Position numbers and translations under genes: made by a program
Assembly: GCA_018907035.1 (NCBI GenBank)
Contig: JACCIC010000002.1
Location: forward strand, 5,982,001 to 6,046,000
DNA length: 64,000 bases
Source of the DNA: Sycobia sp. Sy_11
Taxonomy: Eukaryota > Arthropoda > Insecta > Hymenoptera > Epichrysomallidae
Direction of reading: 5' to 3'
In this document: one piece after another, positions 35,086-50,555 of the stretch
How the letters are laid out: each line of letters opens with the position of its first letter
Position numbering within the stretch: the stretch's first letter is position 1
Notes under the pieces: generated by a model
The model's database searches: none
Seen by the model: the letters and a program-made list of their open reading frames with translations, nothing else
Told to the model about the DNA's origin: nothing

Positions 35086-36981
35086 TTACGATCCTTGCAA
35101 CTTGTCGTCGAAGAACACCCACTCCTCGAACTTTCTACCGGACACGACTTCCGGTTCCTTGGCCAACGGGGACTTGTACTCCGAAACGTAGACCACCTGC
35201 TTTTCGGGCGTCATGCTGCTCCTGGACACGAATCTCGCAGCAGCGTCGGAACGCCTCGGCGGCACCGGCGGCTTCTTGCCGGCCGGCAGCTTCCCGTTCG
35301 CGGTGACGTTTAACGTCGTCACCAAGGACGAGGGAGCGGCATCGGACCCTTTCTTCGAGTTCTGCATTATCGATACTATCTCCTCGTTGTCGCTGATCGC
35401 GTTTTCGTCCTCCTCGAGGCTGGCGTTCTCGTTACTCGAGGGCGAGACTTTGATCTCCGTGATATAGGTCATCTTCGGATGGATCTCCTGACTGGAAGCA
35501 GTTTTGATCGGAGCAGGATTAAACTCGATGGATTCGTGAACGAGGCCGCTATCCTCACTATTCTCCCCGCTCGAGACGCTCACGTTGCTCACGTTGTGCT
35601 TGTCCGCGACAGGAGACGCCGACAGATTTTTGCTGTTAACCGTTACCGCCGATTCAAATTCGTATGTCTTCTCGTCTTCGTCGTCCTCCGCGTTGTTCTT
35701 AAAAACGGTCTCAGGAATGTTTAGGATCGGCTTGGCAAAGTGAGTTTCGAATTTGTCGGAATGCGTTACACGATTGACCGGAGGCTCTTCCGCCTTTTTT
35801 AGTTCCCTTTGAGAGTTTTCAACTTTTATGGTCTGATGATACGAAATATCATTGTCCCCTTTTTTAGTTTTACTGCAGTTTTCACTATGAGTGCCATGAT
35901 GATGTTCACAAGCCGGGCAGCTGAAATTAAGCGTCACCTTCGACATTGGTTTCTCTATCACTTCCTTCATACCGGCATAAAGTTCCTCCGGTGGATCTGG
36001 AAAACTCACTTTTGTTTCGTGCAAGCTAGGTGAGCTCTTCGCGTGCATATCGAAATACTTAATCGCTTTCTTAAAACTATCCGCAACTTCTGGCGTTTTT
36101 TCACCTTCAGAGTCCTTGGTCAAATCGTCATCATCCTCTGGAAGTGGATGCGCTTTACGAAATTCAAAGTCCAATTGTTCGGCTGAAGGTAATTTAACAA
36201 CTTCGCCATCATTAACGATTCTCGCCAGTGCATTGTCCTCTTCGGGATCGAATAGTCTTTCCGCTTTGATAAAGTCCTGAGTGAGTTTTTTACTGAGTGG
36301 TAGATTGTACAATTCTAGACTAGTTTCTAGCGCTCCATCAGAGACATTTAGACGCTCGGAGGTTGATTCATCCAAGGCTTCATCTTTATTCGTTTTGGTT
36401 TCCACGTTTGACTTCGAACGTTCGAGGGTACCACCACTACTGCCATCGCTCTTTTTTCTGGTTCTGGATGTTTTATTTTCCAAGGTCTCGGATTCGGATC
36501 CACTCCAGATTGCGTCTTCCAAGGTTCCCCATTTGTTCGATTTCTTCAGCTTGCGACAATCAAAGGTGCCAATTTGATCGAGCTTCGTTAGATCCTCAGT
36601 TGATTCGTTTATATCTTCGGGTGGTGGCATCGGGGCTTTGCGTTTCTTTGATCCCGTATCCGTCATATCTAAACTCTGCGCTCGTTCCAGAGTCGTAGCG
36701 GCAACCTTGTTTTCATACTTAGATAAGTCACCTAAACTAGCAGCTTTACGATACACGTCATCGGCCTCATCGTCTTCATCATCGTTGGCCTTGTCTTCCG
36801 GCACTGGGGTATGGTGAACTGTAATGTCAGCTGGATTTAATTCTATAGTAGTAAAGCTGTTTGGAATTTCGCTATCCGTATCGGATTCGGAAATTTTGCG
36901 GTTACTCGTCATGCGTTTAGAACGTTCTTGTAGTATCTTCGGTTCTGTAATTACTTTATCATTTGATTCTTCTTCTACTTC
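35086..36981 (-). CDS. PDZ-domain scaffold protein, terminal exon
   Basis: Largest exon of a multi-exon gene: acceptor TTTGACTTTAG, phase 0, 631 residues, TAA at 35088-35086. The segment is intrinsically disordered in character: acidic, Ser/Thr-rich, with no folded domain I recognise. Short motifs include KRKAPMPPPED, a CPACEHHHGTHSENC cluster that could bind metal, and KKPPVPPRRSD, an SH3-ligand type sequence, before the end EEWVFFDDKLQGS. Numbering from the first codon of the exon at 48422, this is residues 501-1131. The whole protein (one PDZ domain plus a long disordered tail) recalls insect Big bang-like or AHNAK-annotated PDZ proteins; orthology is not established. Confidence 0.85.
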   Translation of the reverse strand, partial: EVEEESNDKVITEPKILQERSKRMTSNRKISESDTDSEIPNSFTTIELNPADITVHHTPVPEDKANDDEDDEADDVYRKAASLGDLSKYENKVAATTLERAQSLDMTDTGSKKRKAPMPPPEDINESTEDLTKLDQIGTFDCRKLKKSNKWGTLEDAIWSGSESETLENKTSRTRKKSDGSSGGTLERSKSNVETKTNKDEALDESTSERLNVSDGALETSLELYNLPLSKKLTQDFIKAERLFDPEEDNALARIVNDGEVVKLPSAEQLDFEFRKAHPLPEDDDDLTKDSEGEKTPEVADSFKKAIKYFDMHAKSSPSLHETKVSFPDPPEELYAGMKEVIEKPMSKVTLNFSCPACEHHHGTHSENCSKTKKGDNDISYHQTIKVENSQRELKKAEEPPVNRVTHSDKFETHFAKPILNIPETVFKNNAEDDEDEKTYEFESAVTVNSKNLSASPVADKHNVSNVSVSSGENSEDSGLVHESIEFNPAPIKTASSQEIHPKMTYITEIKVSPSSNENASLEEDENAISDNEEIVSIMQNSKKGSDAAPSSLVTTLNVTANGKLPAGKKPPVPPRRSDAAARFVSRSSMTPEKQVVYVSEYKSPLAKEPEVVSGRKFEEWVFFDDKLQGS

Positions 36982-37088
36982 CTAAAGTCAAAGAATATTA
37001 AATTTACTTAAACTATTTTAACAAATAATAACTAATACTGCAATGGAAATATTTTATTTTAAATTTATTATTTTCACATGTTAATTAC

Positions 37089-37448
37089 CTTTTTTGCGGG
37101 TGTTTCATCAGATATTGAATCTGTGGTCGTTTGATCGAGATCATCGTAATCAGTAATGTTATCGATTGTTTTTTCGTTTTCGGATGTTTTATCATCGTTA
37201 ATAGTCTCGTTCAAAGCTAAGGTCGATGGAGGCGCTGGTGCCTTTCTTTTACCTTTCTGAGGACTCTTACTTTCATTGTCTACGATTTCCTCCGAAGGTT
37301 CTAAATCTGAAGGTTTATGCGGAATTTTTTGATCTGACAGTGGTTCCGTTCCAGAACTCTTGCGATTCCTTCTAGCAGCCATCGCTGCATTATGAACTTC
37401 AGTCGGAACATCTGATGGTATAATAATTTCTGCCACATCGTCTTTTTT
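37089..37448 (-). CDS. PDZ-domain scaffold protein, exon (residues 381-500)
   Basis: 120 codons, phase 0 at both ends (acceptor GAAATTTCAG, donor AAG before GTAATT), so it could be skipped without a frameshift. It contains a second KRKAP motif (KGKRKAPAPPSTL), matching KRKAPMPPP in the next exon. The motif resembles the KRAP repeats of Cordon-bleu-type actin regulators and SH3 ligands; any function is inference. Confidence 0.8.
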
Positions 37449-37753
37449 CTGAAATTTCAATAAATAATAAGTATAAAGTGCTTATTATAATTCAAATATG
37501 TTGATGGTTTTGTGTATAATGATTTGACAGAACAAATATTTAAGTAAATATATAAAATACCGTAATGAAATTTGATGAATAATGACTATTTAAAATTCAG
37601 CTTTGATTTATACACTTCTAAAAGTTTGCAAAATTAATAGAGAATTGAATATGTTAAGATAATAATGCTCAATTGTAGGCTCAATATGAAAAAGGTAAAT
37701 ATTTAACTTGAATTTTATGTTCATGTTATAAATGAGTATAATAATAAACATAC

Positions 37754-38493
37754 ATTAGACAATTCAGTAGGTTGATCAGTGACGTCAAAGCCAGCTCCAT
37801 CCATCACATGAACGATCTTCTTCACGCTTCCGATCGGATTAAAGCTGGCCCGCTGTAAATCCTGGCTAACCCGATTATTGTTAAAGTGCTTGGCGGTTTC
37901 GTCCGCAACTCCGATGTAGGAGCCGTTACCCGAATGCCGTTGTTCGGCAAACTCGAGTTTCTTCGAATGTCGCCTCTCTAGATTCGTGTTGTGCTCGTTC
38001 TGATTTTCTACTCGGTGAACCGTTCCGTCCAGTGCAGGCAACACTTTGATGCCGAACTTAGGCTGTTGCTGCTGCTGTTGCTGCTGTTGCTGACCATAGT
38101 GATGATTAACGGCTTTGTCTTCGTGCCTCTTCTCGTGGTTCTGATTGCCCGGGGTGGATTTCGAGGATTTCAGGGTCGAATTCATCGTCGAGTAGTTGGA
38201 ATAGGTCGAGTCGTTCGGATCGGCGACAAAGAGACGCCTCGTGGTTGCGTTCTTTCGACTTCCCGAATGCTGGGAGAAGTCGGGGATCGACTGGCTACGG
38301 TAGAGCGGATGGCAGATGTGCGAGGGACTCGGGCTCACGCTTTTCTTTAGCAAAGTTGAAGGTTTGAAGCTGATGCTACCGCCGCTCTCGACCTCGAGCT
38401 CGACGTCGTAGGGCGAGGCGTAGCTCAGGATCGTGAGAGCATCTTCGTACACCATAGAGCGAAAACTGATTTTGACGCTGCTGATTCGATCGC
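37754..38493 (-). CDS. PDZ-domain scaffold protein, exon with PDZ C-terminal half and polyQ
   Basis: Acceptor TATATTCGCAG, 740 nt, ending TCT AAT before GTATGT (phase 0). The first residues, DRISSVKISFRS then MVYEDALTILSYASPYDVEL, complete the PDZ fold begun in the exon at 44102: GDRI turn, alpha-B helix and last strand. The first helix-B position is Tyr (VYEDA) where class I PDZ domains have His, so ligand preference may not be the classic S/T-x-V type. Downstream is a Ser-rich linker and a run of ten Gln (residues about 268-277) coded by mixed CAG/CAA. Confidence 0.85.
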
Positions 38494-40396
38494 CTGCGAA
38501 TATAATAAACGTGGAATGTTAAAGCCATTTGATTTTGAGTAATCTTACAGAGGTTCTATCGGTATCTAGTAAGCCATTTGTTTTGTGTATTAGTTGATCT
38601 GAGAACAACGTGCGACTTATCCTATAGAATATCTAATATATACTAGTATTTTATAGTGCATCGTAATCATTGATAAAAAAAACGTTGCCTAATTCTAAAT
38701 GACATATCTTGTAAAACTCTATTTTTGGACTACATACTATCATTCATTCCTTTATGGAATGTAAATAGGTACGCATAATTTTAAACATATGTTAATATAT
38801 ATTTTTAATAACATATTTTAAAAAATTTCATTTCAAACTATAAAAATATATACTGGAATATATTAGATATAATAAAAGCTATAGTGCTCTTAAATAATTT
38901 CCCAGAACCATATTGTTCGAGAACATGGTTTACACATAAGTTTTAAAGGATTTTTCTGCAAGAATTAACTGATAATCTGGATTTTCATCTCGTGAGAACT
39001 TTTTAAGGTCATTTAAAGATCAAAGTATGTGCTTGAAATATGAACTATTATTTCAATCACAAATTAGAAAAAAATGGAAATATATACAGTTAGACAGTTT
39101 ATCAGATGTGGGATTCATTTATCTTGTAAGTTAATGAGAATCTTATTATGAGAGTTTTATTGATTTTTTTTTGTTTAAATTTAATTTATAGATTACCTTA
39201 TAAAAATGACTACGGTTTAATGAATAGTTTTGATAATATGTCTCCTAGGAAATGGAAAAGCATTTATTTAAAAATTTTTCGCCAAACCTTGTCTCCTTGA
39301 AATCTTTTAGGTATCAATGAATTGCAAAAAAAGTAAGATGAAAGATCTCATAACTTTGAAAAAAGTAATCTTTAACGATCAATGGATCATATATATGATT
39401 CCCTAACTAAATCTAGAATTTTCCGGCCTTTTCAAATTCGAAATGAAAAAGAGGAATTTCTATTTCAAAAACTCGATAGTATGTATGTTCAAACGAGCTC
39501 CGAAACTGACCCGGGGGTCGAAGTCAAAATCTTTAGTCAATTCTTCTGAATCTGATCAAATCTAATAAAATTTTCTTATAGAAATGAATACAATATTGAT
39601 GAAATCATATATAAATTTTTGTATGTAAATTTCCTTTAATAATGTGGTCTTAAGTTCTTGAGTGGTATCGTTATATTTGTTATAACCAGAGAATTGATAT
39701 TCACTATTATAGATCAATATATTTATTAATAATTATCTAATAATAACTTTGTTTTTAAATACAATAATTATACTAAAACACTAGGCAACCATTTATGTGG
39801 AAGTTAAGCTATACATTAATATAAATAGTCTCCTACGGGTAGATCTAAGAGAGTTGAATTAAAGACCTTGAAATTACCCAGTTTTTTATGATTGATTTAT
39901 AATCGTAAAGGAATCCGTGAAATGTATATAGGCATTAATCTTTTATGTCCGGTATTATGTAATGGAATATTTGAAATATTCCTACAATAAAATATATATT
40001 ATTTTCAAAAGTATTTTGATTTATATATATTTATACAAGGGTCTGACCTAATCATTCTTTACGGACAATATTAGACACACGTGTTGAAGAATATGTTAGA
40101 ACGAAGATTTATGTAAAATACTATAGTATTAGATATGAGCCTACTCTATTATTTCCATTAAGAAATCAGCCTTATAAACTCGTAGACAAAGATTACTACT
40201 TAATTACGAGCTACTATTATTGCCTTTTTTTTTAAAAAAAGTTAAACTATATCTATATTAGTCGTTGCACTTGCCCCGAATGACGTCGTGCTTCATGGTA
40301 TAATTTGAATTGCTGAATATCTCGTCTATTATAAAGCTCATTTATGTTTTACCATTTTACATATCGCGGTGCCTTAGACCACACAGTCGGCTAATG

Positions 40397-40439
<43 letters not shown>

Positions 40440-42850
40440 ATTTAAAATAAATCTCGCAAGTTACAAGCATAACTGATTTGATTATGTAACTCAAATTTTC
40501 ACGTTTCGTCTATTGCATCTAAATTTTTTATTTTAAAAAAATAAACGACGTCATATTTTTCCTTCATAGCCAATTCGTTTGTTTAAATATATAAATAGGT
40601 ACATGAATGAATAAAATTAATAATTTCATTATTGAAAGGCATATAGCGATTGCAATCATTTGGATAAATAAGATGGAATAAGGTAGATACATTCGATATA
40701 TTAATATTGCAATCTCTAATGTACAAAGACTGATTCGATAAGTGGCGTAAACCAAGATTTGAAATTCTGCTCAAAACGTTGTAGCTCGAGCTTGCATAAG
40801 CAGCATATGATCCTAAATAAAAACTTGAAATGCATAATTTTCATTCGAGCTTGAGTCATTTTTATGCATTCAAGATTTTAAATTTGTATATCTCATTACG
40901 CGCGCAAACTCGAATTAAGGTGATCTGTGAGTATATATATATATAGAAATATATACATATATGGAATTTATGAATCGTCCATTCGTTTTTTTTTTTTTAT
41001 ACCCGAGTAAATAAATTATTTTTCAATGAATGAAAAATATTATTTATGATAAACCAAACTGTTTATTTTTCCAATTGATTTTGTTTGTATTTTATTGTAT
41101 TTTATTGTATTATAAGTTATCTTTTATAATTTTGGTTAAATTTATTTCTATATTGATATAAGTTATTTTTATAATCATTAGTAGGTGGCCTGTATAAGCT
41201 CATAAAAATATTTATTAAAGGTATAAGTAATGATCCGTGTTAAATATTTTAAACGTATAATTTTTCGGAAAATCCATTTCCGAAAAGATGTATTTGGGTG
41301 CAACATTTAAAAGTGTGTCACTCCAAACTCTGTTCTGAAAATAACAATTCTACGCTTTAATTATTTTTTATTTATTTGATTTTCTTTTTTATTTGTGTGC
41401 GGTGATTTATTGCTTTATAACATTATCAAATTTGTATACGGAGGTGGAGCATTTTTATTACGAGTTCCAAATGTCAAAATCTATAATTTTCCCAGAAAAA
41501 GTTGCTTTTTACATTAAAAATTCATACTTTTTTCACATATAATATAAATAATAATGATCATAGTAAGTAATTTTTTTCGTTATAAATTCCCATTATCTAT
41601 CTGTATTCCATTTTTTAACAAAATCTTCTCTTTAAAATTAATCAATCAAAATCATACTGATTCAGGTGGTGATTCTGACTTCTTTTACTTGTAAAATAGT
41701 GCACAGTCATTACACTAATGAACAGATAAGCGTAATCTAAAATTGTAAAACAATTAAATTTATCTATAGTCTGTACTAACGCCAATAATGCGTTTAAAAA
41801 AGTAATTTGTAGCTCACGTTGAATATCTTAAGCGATTGAATCACTTATTAAGGAAATTCAAGCGTAAATCCCCGGGAGTCAAAGAGATATAATAATAATT
41901 TGTTTCTATGTCTCTTCGTTTTTTTAAATTATTAACCATCAAGGATACGTTTAATTTTTGAACTGTATGCATATATTATTGTTTTTTTATTACGATCAAA
42001 TTTAACATTTTTTTTCTTCAAAAATCGAACTGCCAATCTAAATTATATACTTGTCCTCAACTTGATTCGTGTGCTTGCCCCCCCCCCCCTAATAAGTATT
42101 ACATCCTATCTGCTTTCCACACGTATAATCAGCGAATTGTATTATACACGCTTTCAATTAGTGATATTGCTCTGCTTTAAGTTTAGAACGATCCTTGTAC
42201 CATAAGCCTACATTAATATACTTTAAGCTCATTACACATTAAGAACACAAATTCCAAACATAATTTGTTACCGAAGGTAGCTGACGTAAGCCTCATTTGT
42301 TTTTTTTCCCATCAGAAGATTTCTGGATTTGAACAAAAATACCAATATAATTAAATAAAAACACTCGTTTAAGTTTCACGAAATAATAAAAAGCAGATTT
42401 ATTTTAATTTACGTTTCGGCTATTATGCCATTTTCAAAGAATTAATACAAAACAACATGATTTCATTTAGAATTATATTAATATACGTATTATGAAATAC
42501 GTTTCACCGAGTGTACAGCTGAGAATTCGATCAATTGCAAAAAAAAAAAAAAAAAATAAATTAAATGCTTGAAGTCAACCCCGCAATATCCCATTTCCAT
42601 CAACCACATAAGCTCGGAAACCGGAAATTCCTAAAAACCAAGTTCACGATCCCCCGTAATTTCGCTTTGACGTTTTTGTTTCGTGGAAGTGTTTTGTGTA
42701 CAGAATTTTTCACGCGACCGAAAAGATTGCCCAACACAGGTTACGTACGTCGGATTTGCGGTCTGGCGTATTAACCAGGCATCTCTAGAACTTCTATGGG
42801 AATTCAAGATCAATGCCAAGACAAGACCGTATTAAAAAGTTTCAAGACCA

Positions 42851-42942
42851 GGACCAAGACCAAGAGTTAAAACACAAGAATATTGTTCTTGGCAAGACTC
42901 TTGAACTGGGATATTGCGTAAGAATCTTGGTCTTGGTTCTAA
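42851..42942. repeat. Fold-back repeat, CAAGACCAAGA-type
   Basis: Left arm ggaccaagaccaagag and right arm cttggtcttggttct, with an inner palindrome caagaatattgttcttg. Same family as the repeats at 16315 and 43640. Confidence 0.6.
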
Positions 42943-43639
42943 TATATTATTTGCAATCTGTGATGCATTCGAAACGTTTTATACATGATTGTAATAAATC
43001 ATATATATCACATCATTTATATATATCTTTAGAATTATACTTGAAATAATATTAATAATAATCAACGATCTCGAAAACTCATTAATTAATTGATCCAATA
43101 ATTATTCCGTTTATTTAACATTTATAGGTGATCAAAATTTAAGTTATCATAGAACGTAAAATTAAAATAGCACGACAGTATTATAAATTATTTAATAAAC
43201 ATATGAAAAATTTCTTATAAAATTGGTACATACGCATTATAGGTACAATCGTTTCAAAAGTAAAAACCTTATTCTTTCGCGTCAATTTAATCGGATTTCA
43301 AAAACCAGCGTTTTCTCAACTTCGATCAGAAAAATCAAAGGATTATCGGGATAAAGCCAAAATCAACTTATATTCTGTTTAATTCTGTCCATTTCAGGAC
43401 TCTGCGTCTGTACCTTTACAACCAATGTATATTGAGTAGACGAAAAACCGATATATGGACCAATTAATATAATATAATTATTATTATATACATTTCATTT
43501 TATATAATGTTTGATAATTTTGTTACTTCGTTGAATCGACATTGGTATGAAAAAAACTATTATTCATTAAGATATGTTCTTGATCTTTCAATTTTCGCAA
43601 TTAAAACCAGCGCTCTCTTGCCAACACCAGGAGACTACA

Positions 43640-43758
43640 CCAATACCAATACCAAGATAAGACAGACAGCGCCAAGGCTCGTAAAATACCAGCACAATAC
43701 TTTATCGATACCAAAGCAATATCTCGGCAAATCTCGTCTTGTCTTGATATTGATGTAG
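43640..43758. repeat. Fold-back repeat, CAATACCAAG-type
   Basis: Left arm ccaataccaagataagac and right arm gtcttgtcttgatattg. An imperfect inverted repeat of about 120 bp, 0.8 kb from the previous copy and in the same intron. Confidence 0.5.
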
Positions 43759-43884
43759 CACTGTCGGCATTTCAAGCCTATTCCTAAAATCTGCATTTTT
43801 ACATAGTCACGTTTAGATTTACACACAGCTCGCAACGATCAGTGTCGCAAACATGCCTGCAATTTCAATCCGCCAAAAACAATA

Positions 43885-43943
<59 letters not shown>

Positions 43944-43951
43944 TATCTCAC

Positions 43952-44102
43952 CTGGATGAATGCGACCTGACTCCGAGGCCGGGCCCCGGTGCAGCAGGTC
44001 CTTGACGAAGATCCCCTCGCGCATGTTGCCGCAGACGTTGAAGCCGAGCCCGGTGAAGTCTCTGCTCCTCAGCCCGACGACGCTCACTTTGCTGGCCTTC
44101 GG
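43952..44102 (-). CDS. PDZ-domain scaffold protein, exon with PDZ N-terminal half
   Basis: Acceptor GTTATTTTTCCAG, phase 0; 151 nt; ends CCA G before GTGAGA. It encodes the first strands of a PDZ domain: VSVVGLRSRDFTGLGFNVCG, with a canonical GLGF carboxylate-binding loop (residues 101-104), then MREGIFVKDLLHRGPASESG followed by RIHPG. The interrupted Gly codon joins it to DRI in the next exon. PDZ domains bind C-terminal tails of membrane proteins, often at cell junctions. The neighbouring intron starts with an (AT)n run only 11 nt from the donor. Confidence 0.9.
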
Positions 44103-48171
<4,069 letters not shown>

Positions 48172-48422
48172 CCCGAGGCAAGAATCGTCGAGGGTGCGTC
48201 GCTTCTCCGCCTTGCCGAGATTCGACCAGGGTGTCGTCCAGCGCCAGGCGTCCTTGCCCCCGGCCCCCGTCGCCGTCTCCGAGTGCACCGCCAGGGAGCT
48301 CGGCCTGTCGAGGCCGCCCCGCACGAGCGCCGCCGGGGTCGTGGCGTCCTTGAAGCACGGATTGTCGAAGGCGTAGGCCTCCTCGACGATCTCCGGATCC
48401 GTGACCAGTACCAGGTGTTTGC
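48172..48422 (-). CDS. PDZ-domain scaffold protein, exon (residues 1-83 of the part seen)
   Basis: Acceptor AAATTTTCAG, begins with two bases of a split codon, 251 nt, ends CTC GGG before GTATGT (phase 0). It encodes KHLVLVTDPEIVEEAYAFDN, a Ser/Ala/Gly-rich linker and KRRTLDDSCLG, leading straight into the PDZ exon. It is unusually GC-rich against AT-rich introns, which explains the many open frames on both strands. No domain was recognised. The protein must start further right. Confidence 0.75.
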
Positions 48423-49933
48423 CTGAAAATTTGATAAAGGATCGGTCATTATGCTTATTCTCGTATATCCCACTTATAAATATCGTGTAAGAAAATGCTT
48501 GATCTCCTTCCATTTCTATTTATCTAACCGTTCTAAATGACATAAATCTCACTTTTAATTTTTTTGAAATGGCGAACATTAATTACAATAATTAAGCAAT
48601 CGTAAAATCGGTAGGTTTTTATTAACAATTCTCTTAAATAAAATAAAGAAAATTCATTTTTGTATGCCAATCTATTTTTTATTCGCTTCAATCAACGATT
48701 ATCTAAAGTTAATTATTATCACCATTGCGTCCATTATGGGGCTAAATTTATTTTTTAAACGACATATTCTTTCAAACTATATATACCGATATATACGTTT
48801 CAAGTTTTCTATATGCAGTTTTCCTACGCATTATATGTGCTAATATTAATTTCGATTAAATGTTTGAAAAAATATATTGATGCTAGAAGCTATACTACTG
48901 GTTAGAAGCTTAATTCAATTGAAATATACTTCAAAGGAAAATTTCGAGCAAAAATGTGTCAAAATACATTTTATACAAGAGACTGTTCATAATTGTCGGC
49001 TTTGACAATCAATGTCAAAAGTTCAAGAAATCAAGTAAAATTCGTATTTCAGATTCAGGTACAGATCCCAAGCATTTAGATGTTTGAACTGCACGAACTT
49101 CCTTTGTATTAAAACATGTGGGATAATCAAATTGCATGAATATGTAAATTTTACGAAGACTACTACATACAAAATTAAATGAAAACATGTTTAGGGTAAA
49201 GATTAATAAAAATTGAGTAATCGTATTTGATTAGGATCTATTCAAACCGTTTCAATACTCGTACGATTTACACCTTAATGTGTAAGGTTAAAATATTCTT
49301 GATTTGAATTTGCGGGATATGATCGTTTTGAATTTGAAATTGGAATTAGAATCACTCAATGTTTGGGTTCTTGGATTTTTCGAGAACTAATCAATTAAAT
49401 AAATAAATTAAACTGTGATCAATTGTCAGGATAGTTGGAACAATTGAAATAAAACATTGACTTTGAAGCGAAAAGCTATTACTTTATCTAAACATTCTTT
49501 CTCATATTCACTGATTTCAATATTGAAAAGCAAGAATATATTTTTGTCCCCTAATTTATCTAATTTGAATTGATATTGGAAAAAAATAGCGATTTCATAT
49601 TGAAAACTCTCAAAAGATGTTGTAAGTCATTAAGAATCTTTTTATAAAGATGGTTCAAACTTTTGGAATTTTTTCGTCTGGAATTACGTAACCAGTGATT
49701 TGTGGAATTTGCATATCCTCCGTACCCAACCTGCCGCCCCTGATGGTGTTTCCCTCTGTTCATAATTCCATCCTCGACGCCCGCTTGTTATCTCCATAAA
49801 AATTATAACATGGTAAAAGCACATCTACGCTGAAAAAGCTATTCTCACCTTAAAAACGTCCGAGGAGTTGTTTAAGAAGAATTAAACAGTGCGACAGAAT
49901 GTAACACAAGTGTTAAGCCAATCCTAACCAATC

Positions 49934-49972
<39 letters not shown>

Positions 49973-50310
49973 AGCCCTCACTCTGTTCAGATTCCTTTTG
50001 CCCCTTTATCTCCCCGAATTGCTTGTAAAAAAAAAAACATTTAACCGATGAACTACCGATTCAGGTATTTAAGTTTATTCCATAAAAGCATGCCCGATCA
50101 GGATTCACATCGCGCGCGCGCGTTCTCCACAGCTATATTATTTTCATTATGCGATGCTATCGTAAACTAGCGAGTTGTCCATTTTTAGTCTGGCGACGAG
50201 TACTGTTCACGCGTGCAGATATATATATATATATACAGGCAGGAAGGAAGCACGCGCATTCTTCGCGCGCGGAGCACATCAGACAATATAATGTCTCTCT
50301 TGCTTTACGC

Positions 50311-50350
<40 letters not shown>

Positions 50351-50414
50351 ACACCTGCGGAGTTTATAAGTATATACATACACCGTGCGTGCTTGGATCG
50401 ACGACGACGCTTAC
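48423..50414 (-). other. Probable intron(s) upstream of the PDZ gene exons
   Basis: No exon of the required length class (3n+2, phase 2 in, phase 1 out) could be supported. A 67-codon frame at 49763-49560 (starting MNRGKHHQG) is open but has no suitable splice sites. A (CT)n tract lies at 49938-49969. Confidence 0.45.
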
Positions 50415-50455
50415 CGGGCGACGACCGAGGTGGAGGAGGAGCTTTCGTTCGGCAT
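50415..50455 (-). CDS. Candidate first coding exon of the PDZ gene
   Basis: ATG at 50455-50453, encoding MPNESSSTSVVA plus two bases, then a strong donor (CG before GTAAGC). The exon is CpG-rich and has a TATA box 90 nt upstream. It ends in phase 2 while the next recognised exon (48422) needs phase 1, so at least one exon is missing, or this start belongs to another transcript. Confidence 0.35.
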
Positions 50456-50508
50456 CCGGTTCTGCTTATAATTATTATACGCGCGCCCTCTCTTGGCTTT
50501 CGCACCGA

Positions 50509-50528
50509 TCGGCGCGCGCGCGCGCGCG
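50509..50528. repeat. (CG)n tract
   Basis: An almost pure run of about 10 CG dinucleotides in the candidate promoter. Pure CpG runs imply weak CpG depletion and can adopt Z-DNA. Confidence 0.9.
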
Positions 50529-50544
50529 AGCTTCTTTGCCTCGC

Positions 50545-50551
50545 TTTATAA
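50545..50551 (-). promoter_or_regulatory. TATA box upstream of the candidate PDZ-gene first exon
   Basis: TTATAAA on the minus strand, about 90 nt before the candidate ATG, in a CpG-rich island with (AT)n and (CG)n tracts. Confidence 0.35.
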
Positions 50552-50555
50552 CGAG

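Larger units (their letters stand above)
38494..43951 (-). other. Intron of the PDZ gene (5.46 kb)
   Basis: Donor G before GTGAGA, acceptor CGCAG. AT-rich, with (AT)n at about 40397-40436 and 43890-43940 and two fold-back repeats. No internal gene was supported; the frame at 42565-42774 is unrecognised. Confidence 0.7.

Noticed and set aside
35095..36698. Plus-strand frames across the PDZ terminal exon
   Set aside because: Antisense shadows of a 631-codon exon.
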